NCBI GenBank assembly: GCA_047495785.1
Contig: JBLDXI010000055.1
Coordinates: forward strand, 682,001 to 746,000
DNA from: Lepidodermella squamata
Taxonomy: Eukaryota; Gastrotricha
Reading direction: 5' to 3'
DNA: 64,000 bases
The translations under genes were made by a program, and so were the position numbers. Each line of letters opens with the position of its first letter. The stretch's first letter is position 1. Shown here one piece after another: positions 26,488 to 39,273 of this stretch. The notes beneath the pieces were generated by a model. The model saw only the letters and a program-made list of their open reading frames with translations, searched no databases and was not told where the DNA came from.

Positions 26488-27282
26488 TTATTCAGCATCC
26501 TCATCCTCATCATAATCATCTTCGTCCTCCTCTTCATCTTCTTCCTCATCGTGGTGCTGAACTGGAGCAGCCGCTTTCGTCTTCTTGGCAGGTGAACTAC
26601 CGCCGGCACCTCCTTGGTAAGAGGCCATTTCTTTTTCATAGCGTTCCTTGTCCTTTTGGGCTTGTTGTTCATAGCGTTCTCGCGCAGTGCCTTGGCATTG
26701 TTCCCACATTTTACCCAACTCTTTGGCAACATCGCCGACCTGTTTAAATAGAGATGTTTAAATGGCGAATACGGTCTATACTAAACATACTCTCCATTCG
26801 GGATGCGATTTTTGCACTTCAGGCCTTTTCTCGTGGCAGAACATAAAAAATGCAGATAAGTAGCGCTTAGGAGCGTTCGGATCTTTCGTCTTTTTCCGTT
26901 TCCGGCCGCTGCTTTCCCCTGGCGCAGGAACGTACGTTTCCATTTCTTTCTGAAATCTCAATTTATCACGTGCTGCCATATCGTTGAATTTTTTCTTGTC
27001 TTTCTCCGGTAAATTCTATGTTGCAAAAATATAAGTTTTGTCTTATTGCAGTAAGCTAGCAACTCACCTTCCATTTTTCTGCGCAGGTTTTCGAAAATTC
27101 CTTCAAAACCATTGGCTGGTTGGGGCTAGATAGGAACGTTTCATATGTGGAAAATTTTCAACAGATTGAAAAATTGCTTACCACCGCTTTTGATGTTCTT
27201 CGCGACAAACTTGAAGGAAACAGAAGTAGGCTGTTTTTGCAGCAGATGGCTTATTGCTTCCAGCCGCGCCTTTTTTAACCAT
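26488..27282 (-). CDS. High mobility group box protein, HMGB1/2 type
   Basis: Abundant nuclear DNA-bending protein. Exons 27282-27182, 27125-27068, 27015-26791 and 26739-26488 give 211 residues. HMG box A covers about residues 12-80 (AAKTAYFCFLQVCREEH, EFSKTCAEKWKNLPEK). Box B covers about 94-165, opening with the classical DPNAPKR and containing MFCHEKRPEVQ and VAKELGKMWEQC. A Lys/Ala linker precedes an acidic C-terminal tail of about 25 Asp/Glu-rich residues ending DEDEDAE. Two boxes plus an acidic tail is the standard HMGB architecture, and the length is that of HMGB1-3. Start: ATG in context CACCATGG. Promoter presumably in 27283-27600. Confidence 0.95.
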
Positions 27283-29626
27283 GGTGAATGATAAATACAA
27301 ATTCACAACCTATGAAGTTTCAAATCGGAGATGAAGTAGTGTTTAGGGTAAGTAACTTGTAACAAATGGATGAGCTAGAGGTAAAAACGAGGAACGAGAT
27401 TGAGAATAGGATTAGGTGAACAAATCAATAATGAATTCCGACCAACCTTTAAAACGCTATAATAAAATCTTGCCTAGTGTGACATCAAGTCAGAGCAACG
27501 ATTGGCAGCTTAGACGATAGTTGAAACTGTCTAATTTTGGATATCGGATGATAAATTTGTTCTCCGGTGTCTTCATTTCGAAGTCAGAAGTCAGAGTGAA
27601 ATAACCTGAAGACAACTTTCATTTCAAGCTTTGGAAATTAAGTACATGCTAATACAATTATTTTGCTGAATTTTTACTGGTAACATGAATCATTGCGAAT
27701 GGAGATTATCTTCATGCTTAAAACACTGAAAACTACATATTTGACTAAGCTTTATTGACTCCTGTAAATAGTTATTTTTCGCTTTAATTTTGAATATACG
27801 CTATCCTAACAAAATGGCAAGGAGCATGGAGCGTAGACCGTGATGACAACAGACTGCGCCTCGACGTTCAAGCTATTGAGCATTAAGCATCTTGATTCGC
27901 TCGAGGCAAGCGGAATCGCAATAGTCGCCAAGTGGTATTAGGCTCTGCTTAATGTGGTGGCAGGTAGCCGGTCAAGCATTCTTCAATGTTCACTGTTCAT
28001 GGCTCAACTTGGCCCCATGTACAACTTTTCTCTTTCAAAATTCAAAGAAAAAAGCTGCAAAATATATGGCTAGAGATTTCGATGATATTCTAGATTCTAC
28101 AGCTTTAATCGACAGGTTAGCGTCAGTGAAAAATAGATAACAAGTTCATTTGTGCCGGTAAGAAAGCCATTTTGGGACACACCGACGTCGCAAAGAATTA
28201 TTTTTTCGAATATAAATTTTATTTTGCGTTGTTGACATTTATAAAATATATTCACTTGTTTATGAATTTCGCCGGAAGATAAAAATTTATGGCTTAATTG
28301 ATTTTTTCAAATAATTTGTTTTGGCGGGGAAATCCGGCCGGGCGGCGGTTGTGTTTAGGGTTTCTCGGCATCTGAGCATCATCACCCTCTCTCGCGGGTC
28401 GACGCAGTTTCGGGCACGTTGCCAAACATTTTCGCAAGAACTATTTGCGCATTGACAATCCGCGCAAACTAATTGCTTCTTCTATTGCCGGGCTGAAGGA
28501 TAAATATTGAAATAAATATTGAATGATTGAGAATTCTTTGGGCACTACTTGCCCGACACATTGAACATGGCTACTTCGAAAAACGAGAACGGCACCTGTA
28601 CTGCTGTTTACGCAAGTCGTACTACGCCGATGTTCATTTGCAAAAAATGCCCAGTGATTTCTGCGTAGCTAGTAGCTAATGCATAATGCGCAATGACCTG
28701 TAAGAAATAAAGCCTGTGTTGCGTTGCCAAAGTAAAGTCTGAAGCCGTAGTAATTGGTTATTGGAGCATCGACAGCTTGCTGCTAGTCGGCCAGGTTTTC
28801 CGCTTCTTGTTACATTCTGGTATTCTTGCATCCTTGTTTCTTGTTTATTCCTGGTCGAAGTTAAATCAACAACATTCTATCTTGTATATTGCTTCCATCT
28901 GTCTTCTCTTTTCAGTTTATTTCTCGCAACTTGCAATTTTAGCTAGAGATATAAAAGCTACGACTTCAGACAGACAAAACGTCTCTGATATACTGTGCTT
29001 TGTATCACTATTTTTTTCTGAAATTCCCTTGAAAGGAATAAGAGTATCAAACGTAATCCTTTCCCAACTCCCAACTTGACTGGCTTCTCTGATCGGATTA
29101 ATGGCTCTGAAGGTTTTCCATGCCATGCTGATGTTCTCATGCGTTCAGATAGAGCAGCTTGTTCAATTTGCAAATCTCATCCTCAGCTACTGAAATGGGC
29201 TAAAGTCGTTCAGCTTGATCTAAATTTCGACTAATACGATGTCTCGGAAAAATGTACAGTGCGAAGCTGTTCGATGTTGTGTTTCGGCCCTAGTGATTAG
29301 TCAATGCAATTCGGAGGTCAGACCCTAGCAATCAAGATTTTGACACGGGTGTCGATTTTGCTCATTACCGTCACTATCGTGCTAGCAATAGGTTTGGAGT
29401 GAGGTTGTTTATGTAACCTGCAATATCGCTGTCATAATTTTTTCCTTGACTCCGAGGCTTAGTATTTAGTCAACGTCATACCGGTGGGTCTTTGTTTCGT
29501 ATCACTAGTTCCCATTGCTCATCAATCAATCAGTATTTCTTTTTACGTACCTCATAAACTATCAACAATTCACTCATTGCAGCTAGGAAATTTTCTTTTT
29601 TTCCGATTTAGATTTGTATAAAACAA
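27283..29626. other. Shared upstream region of HMGB (minus) and STRAD (plus)
   Basis: About 2.3 kb between divergently transcribed genes, with no convincing coding exon. Open stretches at 27952-28140 and 28777-29079 have no homology I can recognise, and the latter has no ATG at its start. Confidence 0.45.
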
Positions 29627-30942
29627 ATGAGTATCACGCGAAATGCATCTATTAATGCTGGTTTGAAGTTCAGGCCCTATTCAGGGGATTATATTTTGCT
29701 GAAAACGATAGGTAAGGCTATCGGTTTCCTGATCTAATCCTTACAACACTAATTTATTTTATGAAAGGCCGAAGTTCAAGCGGGTCACTGATATTTTTAG
29801 CCAGACATAAACCATCACAGGCATTGGTCAACATCAAATATTTTTCTGTCGACTGTGACCAGGAGTATCTGAACAAATTTATCGTATGTTGATTTCCATT
29901 GAATTTGAATTGAAATGAATTTATTCTTAACAGACGCGTCTTCTCTTGCATCGGCAGCTCCGACACGACAATATCCTGAATTTTTGTTGTTCATTCGTTC
30001 ATAAAGAGCATATATGGACTGTGACGCCGTGTATGCTTTATGGTTCGTTTGTTTTATTTCAAAATTAACCGCATTACATTGATTTCATATGGTCAGGTTC
30101 TTGTTATGACGTCCTTCAGAACTCTCATCCAAATGGGCTCTGTGAACAAGCTGCGCTAATTATACTTACCGGCGTTTTGTCCGCCCTATCTTATCTTCAT
30201 AGCTCCTCGGTTGTACACCGAGGGATCAGTTCACATCAGCTGCTGATCGATTCGAACTACACTGTTAAATTGGCCGGTTTTCAACACGCGGTTTCTTTAC
30301 TTGAAGGAGGCATGCGGCAACGGGCTATTTTCGATATGCCATCTCTGGCAGACCAGCGGCTACTTTATTATTACAGCCCGGAGCTATTGGCACAGCGTAT
30401 GCAGGGTTACAATACTCTTGCTGACATCTACTCGGTGGGGGTTTTGGCTGTCGAGCTCGCCACAGCCAAGCTGCTTTTGGCCGACCAGCATTTGGTGGCT
30501 ATGATGTACACGAAATGTTCATCTGGCGGTAATTATATTGTTATGGCGGAAAAAACGCTGACCGACTGCCCACCGGTGAATGGCCAACCAGCATTCACTC
30601 CTTCTTTCAATCAAATGGTGCTTTCTTGTCTTAATTTTAATATCGAGGATAGGTATTATTGTTTTCTTTAGTTGTTAACATGATTAATTTTTTGAATTTT
30701 TTAGACCAATGGCTGATGAGTTGTTGGACGATCCCTTAATCAAAGTTAATCGTAAAAAGCCTCAACCACTGAGCCAAGTCGTTCAGTTCTCGCCTATAAT
30801 ACAAAATAACGAAAGATTCGCCGAATTGGAACTCGACAGTGGAGCTCATACTGATTTGAAGTTATCCAGTATTGTCGAGGAAGCTAGCGATTGGAATTTC
30901 GGCGATAAATTCGGCAAGGAATTGACTGTTGCAGAATCGTGA
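29627..30942 (+). CDS. STRADA: STE20-related adaptor pseudokinase (STRAD-like)
   Basis: Pseudokinase that in other animals activates and relocates the LKB1/STK11 kinase together with MO25. Exons 29627-29711, 29768-29883, 29934-30042, 30097-30652 and 30705-30942 give 367 residues. The kinase fold is evident: VNIKYF retains the beta-3 lysine, HRQLRHDNIL is the alpha-C region, and GYNTLADIYSVGVLAVELA is subdomain IX. Catalytic motifs are lost as expected: the HRD loop reads HRG and DFG reads AGF. RPMADELLDDPLI closes the kinase fold. The C-terminal tail has SDWNFGDKF, corresponding to the WEF motif that docks MO25, here W-N-F and followed by 12 more residues. Assignment to alpha or beta is not possible; the symbol is nominal. 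Confidence 0.85.
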
Positions 30943-31796
30943 AGTGCTGCATGTCTGAAGCGAACATTTTTGTGCTTACTTGATCTGTTAACAGTCATTT
31001 GGCCGAGCAGCCCTCGGCATTTACTTACACACCTTCCCGAATTTGATTCAACCAATTTATTGAAAAATATGTTTCGTCATTTTCTTATTTCTACGAATAA
31101 AAGAAGAAAAGAAAAGCAGTTTTATCCTATTCTTTTGTGGCTTTCAGTGTCCATCTATTGATTTGGTCAACAGGAACAATATCAGAGGGGGTCAGAGTGC
31201 TGCAGCAAGGCGAAGCTACATCTTTCGAGAATATCTGCAGTCTTTTTCAACCTTCGTTTTTTCCCGAAAAAAGATTAGCAGAGTATTAATCGAATCACTG
31301 GTTGAATATTGGCAGCCTACCTATTTCCAAAGCATACCTGTCCGTATTTTTGGTACCCAACAAATAATCAAATTGTATCAGATTAGTCGATCTCATTGGT
31401 TCATGAAATGTTATCTATCGAGCTCGAGTAAGAAATTCATAAAAAAGAGAGAATTTGACTTATTTCGTCCGCCGAAACTCGTGACTCGAGACTTTCTCTT
31501 ACGTCACTATATCTCGCCGGCAGTATGAAGCACAGTAAGGTGGCTGAGCTCACAAAATCACTCTCAATGCCTGTGAATTATTGATGCCACTAAAAATAAA
31601 ACTCATTTGAAAATAGATGACATTGAGGCAGACGCAGGTCAAGTGCAGGTACGCGTAGGCTGATGGCTGCCCGACTTTTAATTTCACCGCGAAGCTTTTA
31701 GTGTCACGTTGTCATTAAAAATATTAAATCCACGTCTGCCATCACATTCATAGCCAGAATATAGCAAAAATCGAGAAGTTCTTGCGATCGGAAAAT
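30943..31796. other. STRAD 3' end and short intergenic spacer
   Basis: Contains AATAAA at 31096-31101, the likely STRAD polyadenylation signal. The stretch 31163-31528 is open in one frame for 121 codons, but it begins without an ATG and I recognise nothing in it. Confidence 0.45.
31096..31101 (+). terminator. Polyadenylation signal, STRAD
   Basis: AATAAA about 154 bases past the STRAD stop codon. Confidence 0.55.
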
Positions 31797-32303
31797 ATGG
31801 GAGTGAGGGGTTTGTTTCGGGGATCTAGGCTTAAGAACACCTTAACATCCTCGCCGCGATTCATACGCGGCAGCCGATTTGCGGAGCAGACAACGCCCCT
31901 GATCATATCCGATAGCGATCATCGCTACGAAAAGTTGACGATATCAAGCGCTGGAGATGAGCTCTTCTCGCACTCTGATTGTTCAGCATTCCATCGCGAA
32001 GAAAGCCTCGCCAGTTTTTTGAACGATAATTCGCAAGCGACTGCAAGTCGAATCCCGCTCATCATGTCAATTGTCGCAATTTTTATCCTGATTTGTTTGG
32101 TCTCCGCATTGGGTATCATTTTCGCGAAATCAACGGAGGTTCTAGCGTCGGCTAACAATTCTCCCAATCAAGCCGGCATGCCGCCAATTGACTCGTTAAC
32201 GTGGTCTAGAATCGTTCAATCATCGCATGACCACGATTCACACGCGGCATTTTCGTCATCGGGATTCAGGCTGAAAAGCTTTGAACCGAAAACTTATCGT
32301 TGA
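31797..32303 (+). CDS. Unknown single-exon membrane protein, 168 residues
   Basis: Intronless frame from ATG 31797 to TGA 32303, with AATAAA (32309-32314) six bases after the stop. The N-terminal 95 residues are polar and Ser/Arg-rich, with no signal peptide. One strong transmembrane segment follows at about residues 96-117 (SIVAIFILICLVSALGIIF). The last 50 residues are Ser/Asn/His-rich. An uncleaved signal-anchor with the C-terminus outside (type II) is the simplest topology, but orientation is inferred. No family recognised. The tight polyadenylation signal and an uninterrupted frame in otherwise gene-poor DNA support it as real. Confidence 0.6.
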   Translation: MGVRGLFRGSRLKNTLTSSPRFIRGSRFAEQTTPLIISDSDHRYEKLTISSAGDELFSHSDCSAFHREESLASFLNDNSQATASRIPLIMSIVAIFILICLVSALGIIFAKSTEVLASANNSPNQAGMPPIDSLTWSRIVQSSHDHDSHAAFSSSGFRLKSFEPKTYR

Positions 32304-32308
32304 AAAAA

Positions 32309-32314
32309 AATAAA
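32309..32314 (+). terminator. Polyadenylation signal, 31797-32303 gene
   Basis: AATAAA immediately after the stop codon, overlapping an A-rich run. Confidence 0.5.
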
Positions 32315-35300
32315 GTTTCGTGCCGAGTACCAAGCACCTAATGTGGTACTTTGTAATTATCCGTGTGTGATTTTTCAATAAAGCATGTGATGTTATTGCC
32401 CACAATGGCGGCGATTATTGTTCTTGGGAGGGTAATTAAGTGGTTGGTACTCATATTGAGTTGACCACTCTATACTTGCTTATCTGTTCATAAAACACGC
32501 GAACGTGCCAACGCGACGAGGCACGCCAAACGCCAGCCCGCGAGCAAACAACGACCGCGCTTGTTTATAATTAAAAAACCGAGCACGCGCTTGAAAGCCG
32601 GTTTAGTCCGCCCCTAATTCTGTCACACAGGCCACGCCGGTTGTCATTCAGTTCCGCAAACGGATTTTCGTCGGCGCCGCTATAAAGTCCGGTTATATTA
32701 CCAATATTATAGGCTTAACGCCTGTTTCGCGTATCGGTTCAATAACGGGCAGCGCGCGCGGTTTTTGACATCTAATTTAAGTTGTGTGCGAGATCAAATC
32801 CGAATCAAACTCGGTTCTTGCGCAATAGGCGATAGAATCCGCGCACCCTCAGTCTAAACATAGACGCACCCTTCGCGGGCTATTAGGGGCCTCTCGCGAG
32901 GAGTGAGCTATATACTACACGTGTGCGATGATAGATCCATGGCCCCGCTGATCGAGACCATAACATATCAACAAGTGGCCACGCTTCAAAACATCATCAA
33001 ATGCTACTGAGCAATCATCGTCGCAATCATATAAATTAATACTAGAGCTATACTGACTTATGCATTATACTGTTGCATTGTTCTGCCAATGGTATACTGT
33101 TGTTGCTTTCGCGCATGATATTTTGGCCTTTCTCTCGATGAGCGTGATCAGATTACAAATCTTTTCAGCAGCTCAACTAAGAGATGATCACTTCGTTGTT
33201 ATATTATTGTTTTTGCCCCTTCCGACCCTTAGCAAAACACCACCCCCACAATATTGCCGGCTTGCGATGATGATTTCGTCTTACTTTCCAAATGGGTGCC
33301 CTCAAGATGCGATTTTGTGTACCAAGCACAAAATCTTAATTTTCGATTATAGCAGTTAATTTATGGAATGAAGAAACATAACACTCGTACATTTTAGTGC
33401 AAATTAACGCAGTGCACTTGATATCCAGGTGCTCTTTATTTTTGTACCTTTTATCGCTTTGAGGGTAAAAAAATCGCTCAGCGGCTGCTAGAGATTTGCT
33501 TGCTAAGAGACTCTCAAAGAAAAATGTTAAATAGCTGTTATAAATGAAGCATCCCTTTATATAGCCTTCTCATCGACCATATTTTTCGATTTCCCACATA
33601 TAATTCGTATAATTCTTAACATGCTAAGCATAGAATGGCCGTCTCAATTGCGTTTTTCGGGTCAATTTGGGTCTTAAGCGATCGTTCCTATTCTCTCATA
33701 GTCGCTTTTCTCGTCTCATCATCAACAAAATCACCGAAATTTCAAGCATTGAATTGTCTTTTTTTCAGCGGACTTTTACGGAGGCATTACATTTAAAATT
33801 TGGAATCCTAATATCGAAAGGTATAACCGAATAAAGAATTCACGTTTTGCGCTTCAGGCGAGGATAAGGCGCTAATTTTGCTGCTAGTGAACCGAATCAA
33901 GTCTAGGTTATTTTGTATGCTTTGCGGTCGCTCATTCGGTATAATTAGCTTCTTCATTTGCGCTCAATCAACGCGCAGCCGAGGATTTTTCAGTTGCGAC
34001 GCGCCTGAGGTAGAGGTATCCTCTGCCTAACGGAATTTCTTTGCCTCATCATCATCGTTATCCCACATGTTATTTGGGCCACGTGGGTCGAGTTTTCTCC
34101 CCGTTTCCTAGGACAACGTTTGCGTTGTTTTGCGTAATGAACAACAAACAAAATCGAATTGGCGGGCGCGCCCAGCGATGGCAATAAATCAGATCAAGCG
34201 TTTCTAATGAGCTGCAATGGGCCTTGCGCGCAAAAACTGCGCGCGAGGTGCATGTCGCGGCACACGCGCCAGCCAAGTGATCATCACGCCGAATGGCGAT
34301 CTGTGTAAACACGGTGTTTCATCGCCAGAAATAAACGCTAATATTGAAATAATAATAAGGCGCAGCTATGACTGGGCTCACCCTCTGGAACCGCGAATAG
34401 CAATTAGCGAAGCGCGTGCTGCTGCTAACCAATTCATAACAGCACTCTCGAAATCCGTTTACGCTGTTTCTCGTTATTGAATATGCGTACCTAGAATCAG
34501 TTCTGCTTCTGACCTTTCGAAGTCAATCGCGCTCTTTCTTATAGGTACAACGTTCGTTTCGTTATCGAACCCGGCCTTGTTCACCTTATAACATAAATGG
34601 GCTAATAATCGAACACGAACATGTTCTGCGATTCGACGGTATGAAGAGAGAAGGGCCATCACTTTGTTTTGTTTACCCTTAAGAATTATGTTTGTTTATG
34701 CAGTATGAAGTCAAGAGGCAGCGATTTACAACCGCAGGAAGATACCTTGGCCTAGCTTATAGCCGAATTTAACGTTATTACCACGATGCCGAGGCCAACG
34801 CATACCGCCTCCGCATCAGGACCAATTGCTTTAGCGAACGGGCCCGCGAGAGAATTTATTATCAGATTTATTATCTCTTGTATTAAGAGTAAGATGATCA
34901 TATATGCTAGCTCGGCTCATCAAGGCTCACGCGCTCTCCTTTTTGTTCAAAAAGACAAATTATCATTTATCAACTTACACAGAGTGTATTATTTGTTTGT
35001 TGTTAAGACCTCGTTTACCTGATGCGAAGAGCCACCACAGCTATATAATATAAATGTATATTTCGCATTATTTTTAGGTACACCTTATACACCGCACAGC
35101 TATTATTATTGAATTATTGAGCGAGAGAGCGCGATTTTATTATCTTGTTGTTTTGACAATGGGAGGGAGACGGTTGCCCCATCGTGAGCTGAAGATGGGT
35201 GAGATCTGAAAATTATAGGTATCTTTATCTCAAAAACCTGATGCGCTATAGATCTTTTTCAATTTCTTACGCTGCCAGTATTATCAACAAGGCGTCGCAT

Positions 35301-36181
35301 TATTTATTATTACTATTATTTTATAATAAACAATGAAACTGTAAAAATTCTCGCGCTCAACTTTATTAATATTACCTACTCAGCACGCCTGTTTTCGGCC
35401 GCTTCGATTTTGCACCACAACATCAACAACGACTGCTGCGATTTTTATTATTTCGTCTTCTGCTTCGCTGATGAACAAATTCATCGCCATCACCTACTAT
35501 CAATGTAGTTTCCTATTTTTTGCCTAGAAAATCAAAATATACAAGCGCCGGTTCTACCTTGGCAACTGCTGCTCGGGCGTTGCGTTATACACGAGCAAAA
35601 AATCCGGCAACCACATAGCGCCGCTCGAAAAAAACACAAACTGCGCGCGGCCGCAAGTTGACCGTGAATCAGGCGTGAATAGGCGCGGTGATGACTAGTG
35701 CTTGTAAATATCAAGATATTAATAGGTGAAAAATAGCTAATACCCGACAAGTAATCATAACCAAGTGCGCTATTCGCCAGGCCAAAACAATGCGCGCGCG
35801 CGCGCGTTGAGTAAAAGGCGAGAAATACCTATATGAGCGCTTGTTTTGATTTTTTGGCAACATTGCGCTGCGATGCGTAACCGCATCTGAATCGTCGAGT
35901 GTTTTGTGCGATGAGTAGCCAAAATGATAATAATGCTACATAATAGCGCGCTAGCCCGCAGATTTTCAGCGTGAAGATTATTCACCGTCCAGCGCGATAG
36001 CCATGAGCGCGCTCCGCCTTTCCACGGGAAACCAGATGTGAAAAGAATTATAAAACAGGCACTTTATTACAAAATAGATACCTAAGATTCTTCCTGGTTT
36101 CATTTGTTCCCACTGTCTAAATATTCGATAATTTTCACCTAGAAAAAAGCTGTTATTTTTTAATAAGGACCTCGGTACAAC
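32315..36181. other. 3.9 kb gene-free region
   Basis: Alternates between AT-rich DNA and CpG-dense patches (about 32500-32780, 34150-34280, 35560-35830). Only short spurious ORFs. It may hold distal regulatory DNA for the kringle gene. No RNA gene or repeat family recognised apart from the GC run at 35792. Confidence 0.5.
35792..35806. repeat. Alternating (GC)n run
   Basis: Fifteen bases of uninterrupted alternating G and C, a simple repeat capable of left-handed (Z) DNA. Confidence 0.9.
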
Positions 36182-37425
36182 ATGACAACTACCGCCCATT
36201 TTATATCCGCGGCTCTTTTAATAGCCACCATATCTGCCGCCCCATCACCTCTGAATGCGAAGCACTCAGGTAAGAATTAGTTAATTGACAAATCACAATC
36301 ATTTTTATCCCTAATTTTTAGATATCGGATGCGTGAGGACATCGACCGGTACTGACTATATAGGCAGTCAAAATGTCTCAAGTTCCGGCCGGCCTTGCGT
36401 TAGGTGGGACTCTTTGGTCGGCGCCTTCCGAGATCACATCAAAATGTTATTTGTTACGATGCCGGAGCGAAGCGCTGCCAAAGCGCAAAACTTTTGCCGA
36501 AACCCGAATTCAGACCAACGTGGCTTGTGGTGCTTTGTCTCTCAATTAGGAACTGTTCAATTTTGCTCTGTGCCGAAATGCGCAACCTTTGGCACGACGA
36601 CGACAACTACACCGTCGGATCATACGCGCCCGGCTCATCGTCAGCGGGGAAATAGTAAATTTACGACAACAACACAGCGAAGCACGGCGTTACTACGGAA
36701 CGATGTAGAATCATCTTGGGCGCAGTCAAGGAATGACCCTGAATACAACAGCATCACCTCGCTAGACGACGAAGATCGCTATGATGTGAACACCCGAGAT
36801 GTTCAAAATGACGAGGCGCCCGATGGTGATACCTTCGCTGATGCTGCTCAACTGTATGGAGACGAAGCTGATCCTTACGATTCGGTAATTTGAATTATTC
36901 AATCCTATGCTAAAAACATTAGGAAGGATAAGGAAATTGTGTAGTATTTGAAATTTAAATGCCAGAAATTAAGATAAGTGCATTTAATTACCTCTTTTTC
37001 AAGCCTGAATCAACTTCATCGACCAGATCGAGGGAAACGAGCCCTCCGGTGATTTTTCTCGAATATCTCGAAATTTCACCATATCTTTTTATTTGCACAT
37101 GAAATCACCGAATCCTATTAAATGAAGAACCGAGGATATGAATATTTTATTTCAATGCTGGTCACTCATCACCTCATTCTAAATACCTCTATTTTCGGAA
37201 GTTGAGCAAGAAATAATTTCGACCTTTTTTCAGAATATTATGGAACAGCGAGCTTCGCAGCAAGGATCGGACGACGATGAATGGCCTCGAAGCCGGGCTT
37301 CCTTGGATTCTGGCGACCCTGTGCTACCGATCAACTTTAGCGAAAACAGCGCAACTCAACAGACTTTTTCGTGTTTGCTATCTGTGACTGTTCTTGTTTT
37401 CTCAGCGGCGTTACTGCTATTGTAG
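36182..37425 (+). CDS. Secreted kringle-domain protein, probably GPI-anchored
   Basis: Exons 36182-36269, 36322-36884 and 37234-37425 give 280 residues. Residues 1-21 are a signal peptide (HFISAALLIATISAAPS). One kringle domain spans about residues 32-115: it starts CVRTSTGTDYIGSQN, keeps SSGRPCVRWD, and contains the near-invariant CRNPNSDQRGLWCFV and the terminal CSVPKC, supplying all six cysteines. A Thr-rich, then Asp/Glu-rich low-complexity stalk of about 140 residues follows. The last 20 residues (SCLLSVTVLVFSAALLLL to the stop) are a C-terminal hydrophobic tail with no basic residues after it, as in GPI-attachment signals. A transmembrane tail is the alternative. No enzyme domain is attached, so this is a binding or adhesion protein; the ligand is unknown. 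Confidence 0.8.
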
Positions 37426-37590
37426 CCGATAATAACTGTGCTCCCATATTTGCCCATTTAGGAGAACGACGCCATTTCTCACTCACCTTTCATTTGGAAA
37501 ATTCATTGTTTCAGTCATCAAATTTTCTTTAAAGACACTCATCGATCAATCAAAGCTCTTTTTACGAATGTGATTTTTGACGGATTTTAT

Positions 37591-37611
37591 GATTGATTGA
37601 TTGATTGATTG
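37591..37611. repeat. (GATT)n microsatellite
   Basis: Five tandem copies of GATT. Confidence 0.9.
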
Positions 37612-38056
37612 GTGAATGATCTCGTCGCCATAGTTCGGTATAGGATCAAACGGTAAAATTTGAGGAAAAAATGTCTCACCACCTTTGCAAAGTTATAAAT
37701 ATTCATCATCGCACGAGGAAAACATTTGTGCCACCAGACAAGTTTTTAATTATGCAATGATTAAAATGTCCAGTTCTACACACCTTTGTCGCTGTGTTTG
37801 ATCTATAGCTGCTCATCATTGAAGAACCTATTTTGCGCACTCACACAGCCTAAAAAAATTATCTCCACAAACGGGAAAGCTTTTGTTGTATGTCATTTTT
37901 CTGTTCGTTCGTTTTCTCTCGCTACAAAAACATCTCTCGTGTCTCACGTCAACATCAACAAAATATCGGCCGGAAGGAAAAGTTTGTGTTGCCGAAAGCC
38001 ATCGCTATCATCATAATAGTGCTAAGTTTTTATATGATTATCAACATAATTATTAC

Positions 38057-38080
38057 AATTATTATTATATTATTATTATA
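38057..38080. repeat. (ATT)n-rich tract
   Basis: Imperfect ATT trinucleotide tract in AT-rich intergenic DNA. Confidence 0.8.
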
Positions 38081-39273
38081 TGATAAGCTTTGTCGCAACA
38101 GAAGTCGAAAAATTTGCAGAAAATAAAAATTGAAAATAACAAATTGCGTTATTTTTTTTCCGGGTTGAGATAAGGTATTATTATTTATTGTTGTTATCGC
38201 AGCAACACCTGTGATCATTGCCGCGCACATTGAGACGGTCCCAATGTAATTGCTATTTAACTAAGGCCAATATAGGTCGCACCGGCGGGTCACACAGCTG
38301 TTGGCTGAGTTAGCGGCTTTCCCACAAAACCGGCAGCAGCAGTACATCCCATCTACGGTTATATTTGAAAACACGCAGGTCCTCGACACCGACAACGAGC
38401 CCGACTCGCTGTCAGCGATGAGAGCTTTGTCGAGTGCAAGACTGGGCCAAATATCAATATTGATGTACCCTATTGTACTGTACCGTTAAATTGTATTGCA
38501 TTATGGTATTATACCGGGTATAACGTACAACGCACAGGGACCAGGCTGGTACCGCAGAAGCCACCAGAAATGAGATAGGGCCCGCACACGCGTTCGGGCA
38601 ACAAAAACATGCGAGTCCCATTTTTGACGCTGTTTATGCGCGACGTTTGTCAACTACCGACTGCGCCCACATATATCAACTATCTGTTTCCCAGCACACT
38701 TAGGGCAACACTTCTGAATACATATAATATACACAGCGACATTCAATTATTTATTACCTACTTCCTACTAACAACATTAACACGTTTAGCGAAAAATAAC
38801 TAGGCAACATGGCTATAAACAAAGATCGGCTTTTTATTGTTAAGGCGTTTCAGCATTCCGCACGCACTTGTCAACGAACGCGGCATAGCGACGCTACATG
38901 CGAGGCGCGCCTCGTTTTTATTACTAACAGCGTAATATGTAGTAGATTATTGCGTTAACGAATCAAGACCTTTTTTATCATGAAAGCGCATCACCATAGA
39001 GAGCCGCGCTGCTACGACAAAACGGCTATATTGATGTCATTTTCAACTACTGGAACGCTAATTATACCATGTTTTTCGGCAAATAACATGTCTTAGGTCT
39101 TACCTAGCCTTTTAAATAATGATATATCGTTTGATCCTTGGGAAAATTTACCTTTACTCTGCCGTCCCCATTCCCCATTTTTCGCTTGTTGCTACAAATG
39201 AGTTTGATTTCCCAATTATTTTTAGGAACGTTGTAGAGCAAATAATAATTTTAATGAATTAAATTTCCAACCT

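Larger units (their letters stand above)
37426..39273. other. Intergenic region with simple repeats
   Basis: About 1.8 kb of mostly AT-rich DNA holding a (GATT)n and an (ATT)n tract. No coding signal. Confidence 0.5.

Noticed and set aside
28777-29079. Hydrophobic 100-codon open frame upstream of STRAD
   Set aside because: No ATG at its start, and hydrophobicity follows from T-rich DNA.
31163-31528. Open frame of 121 codons downstream of STRAD
   Set aside because: Begins without ATG, no known similarity, and composition like the surrounding AT-rich DNA.
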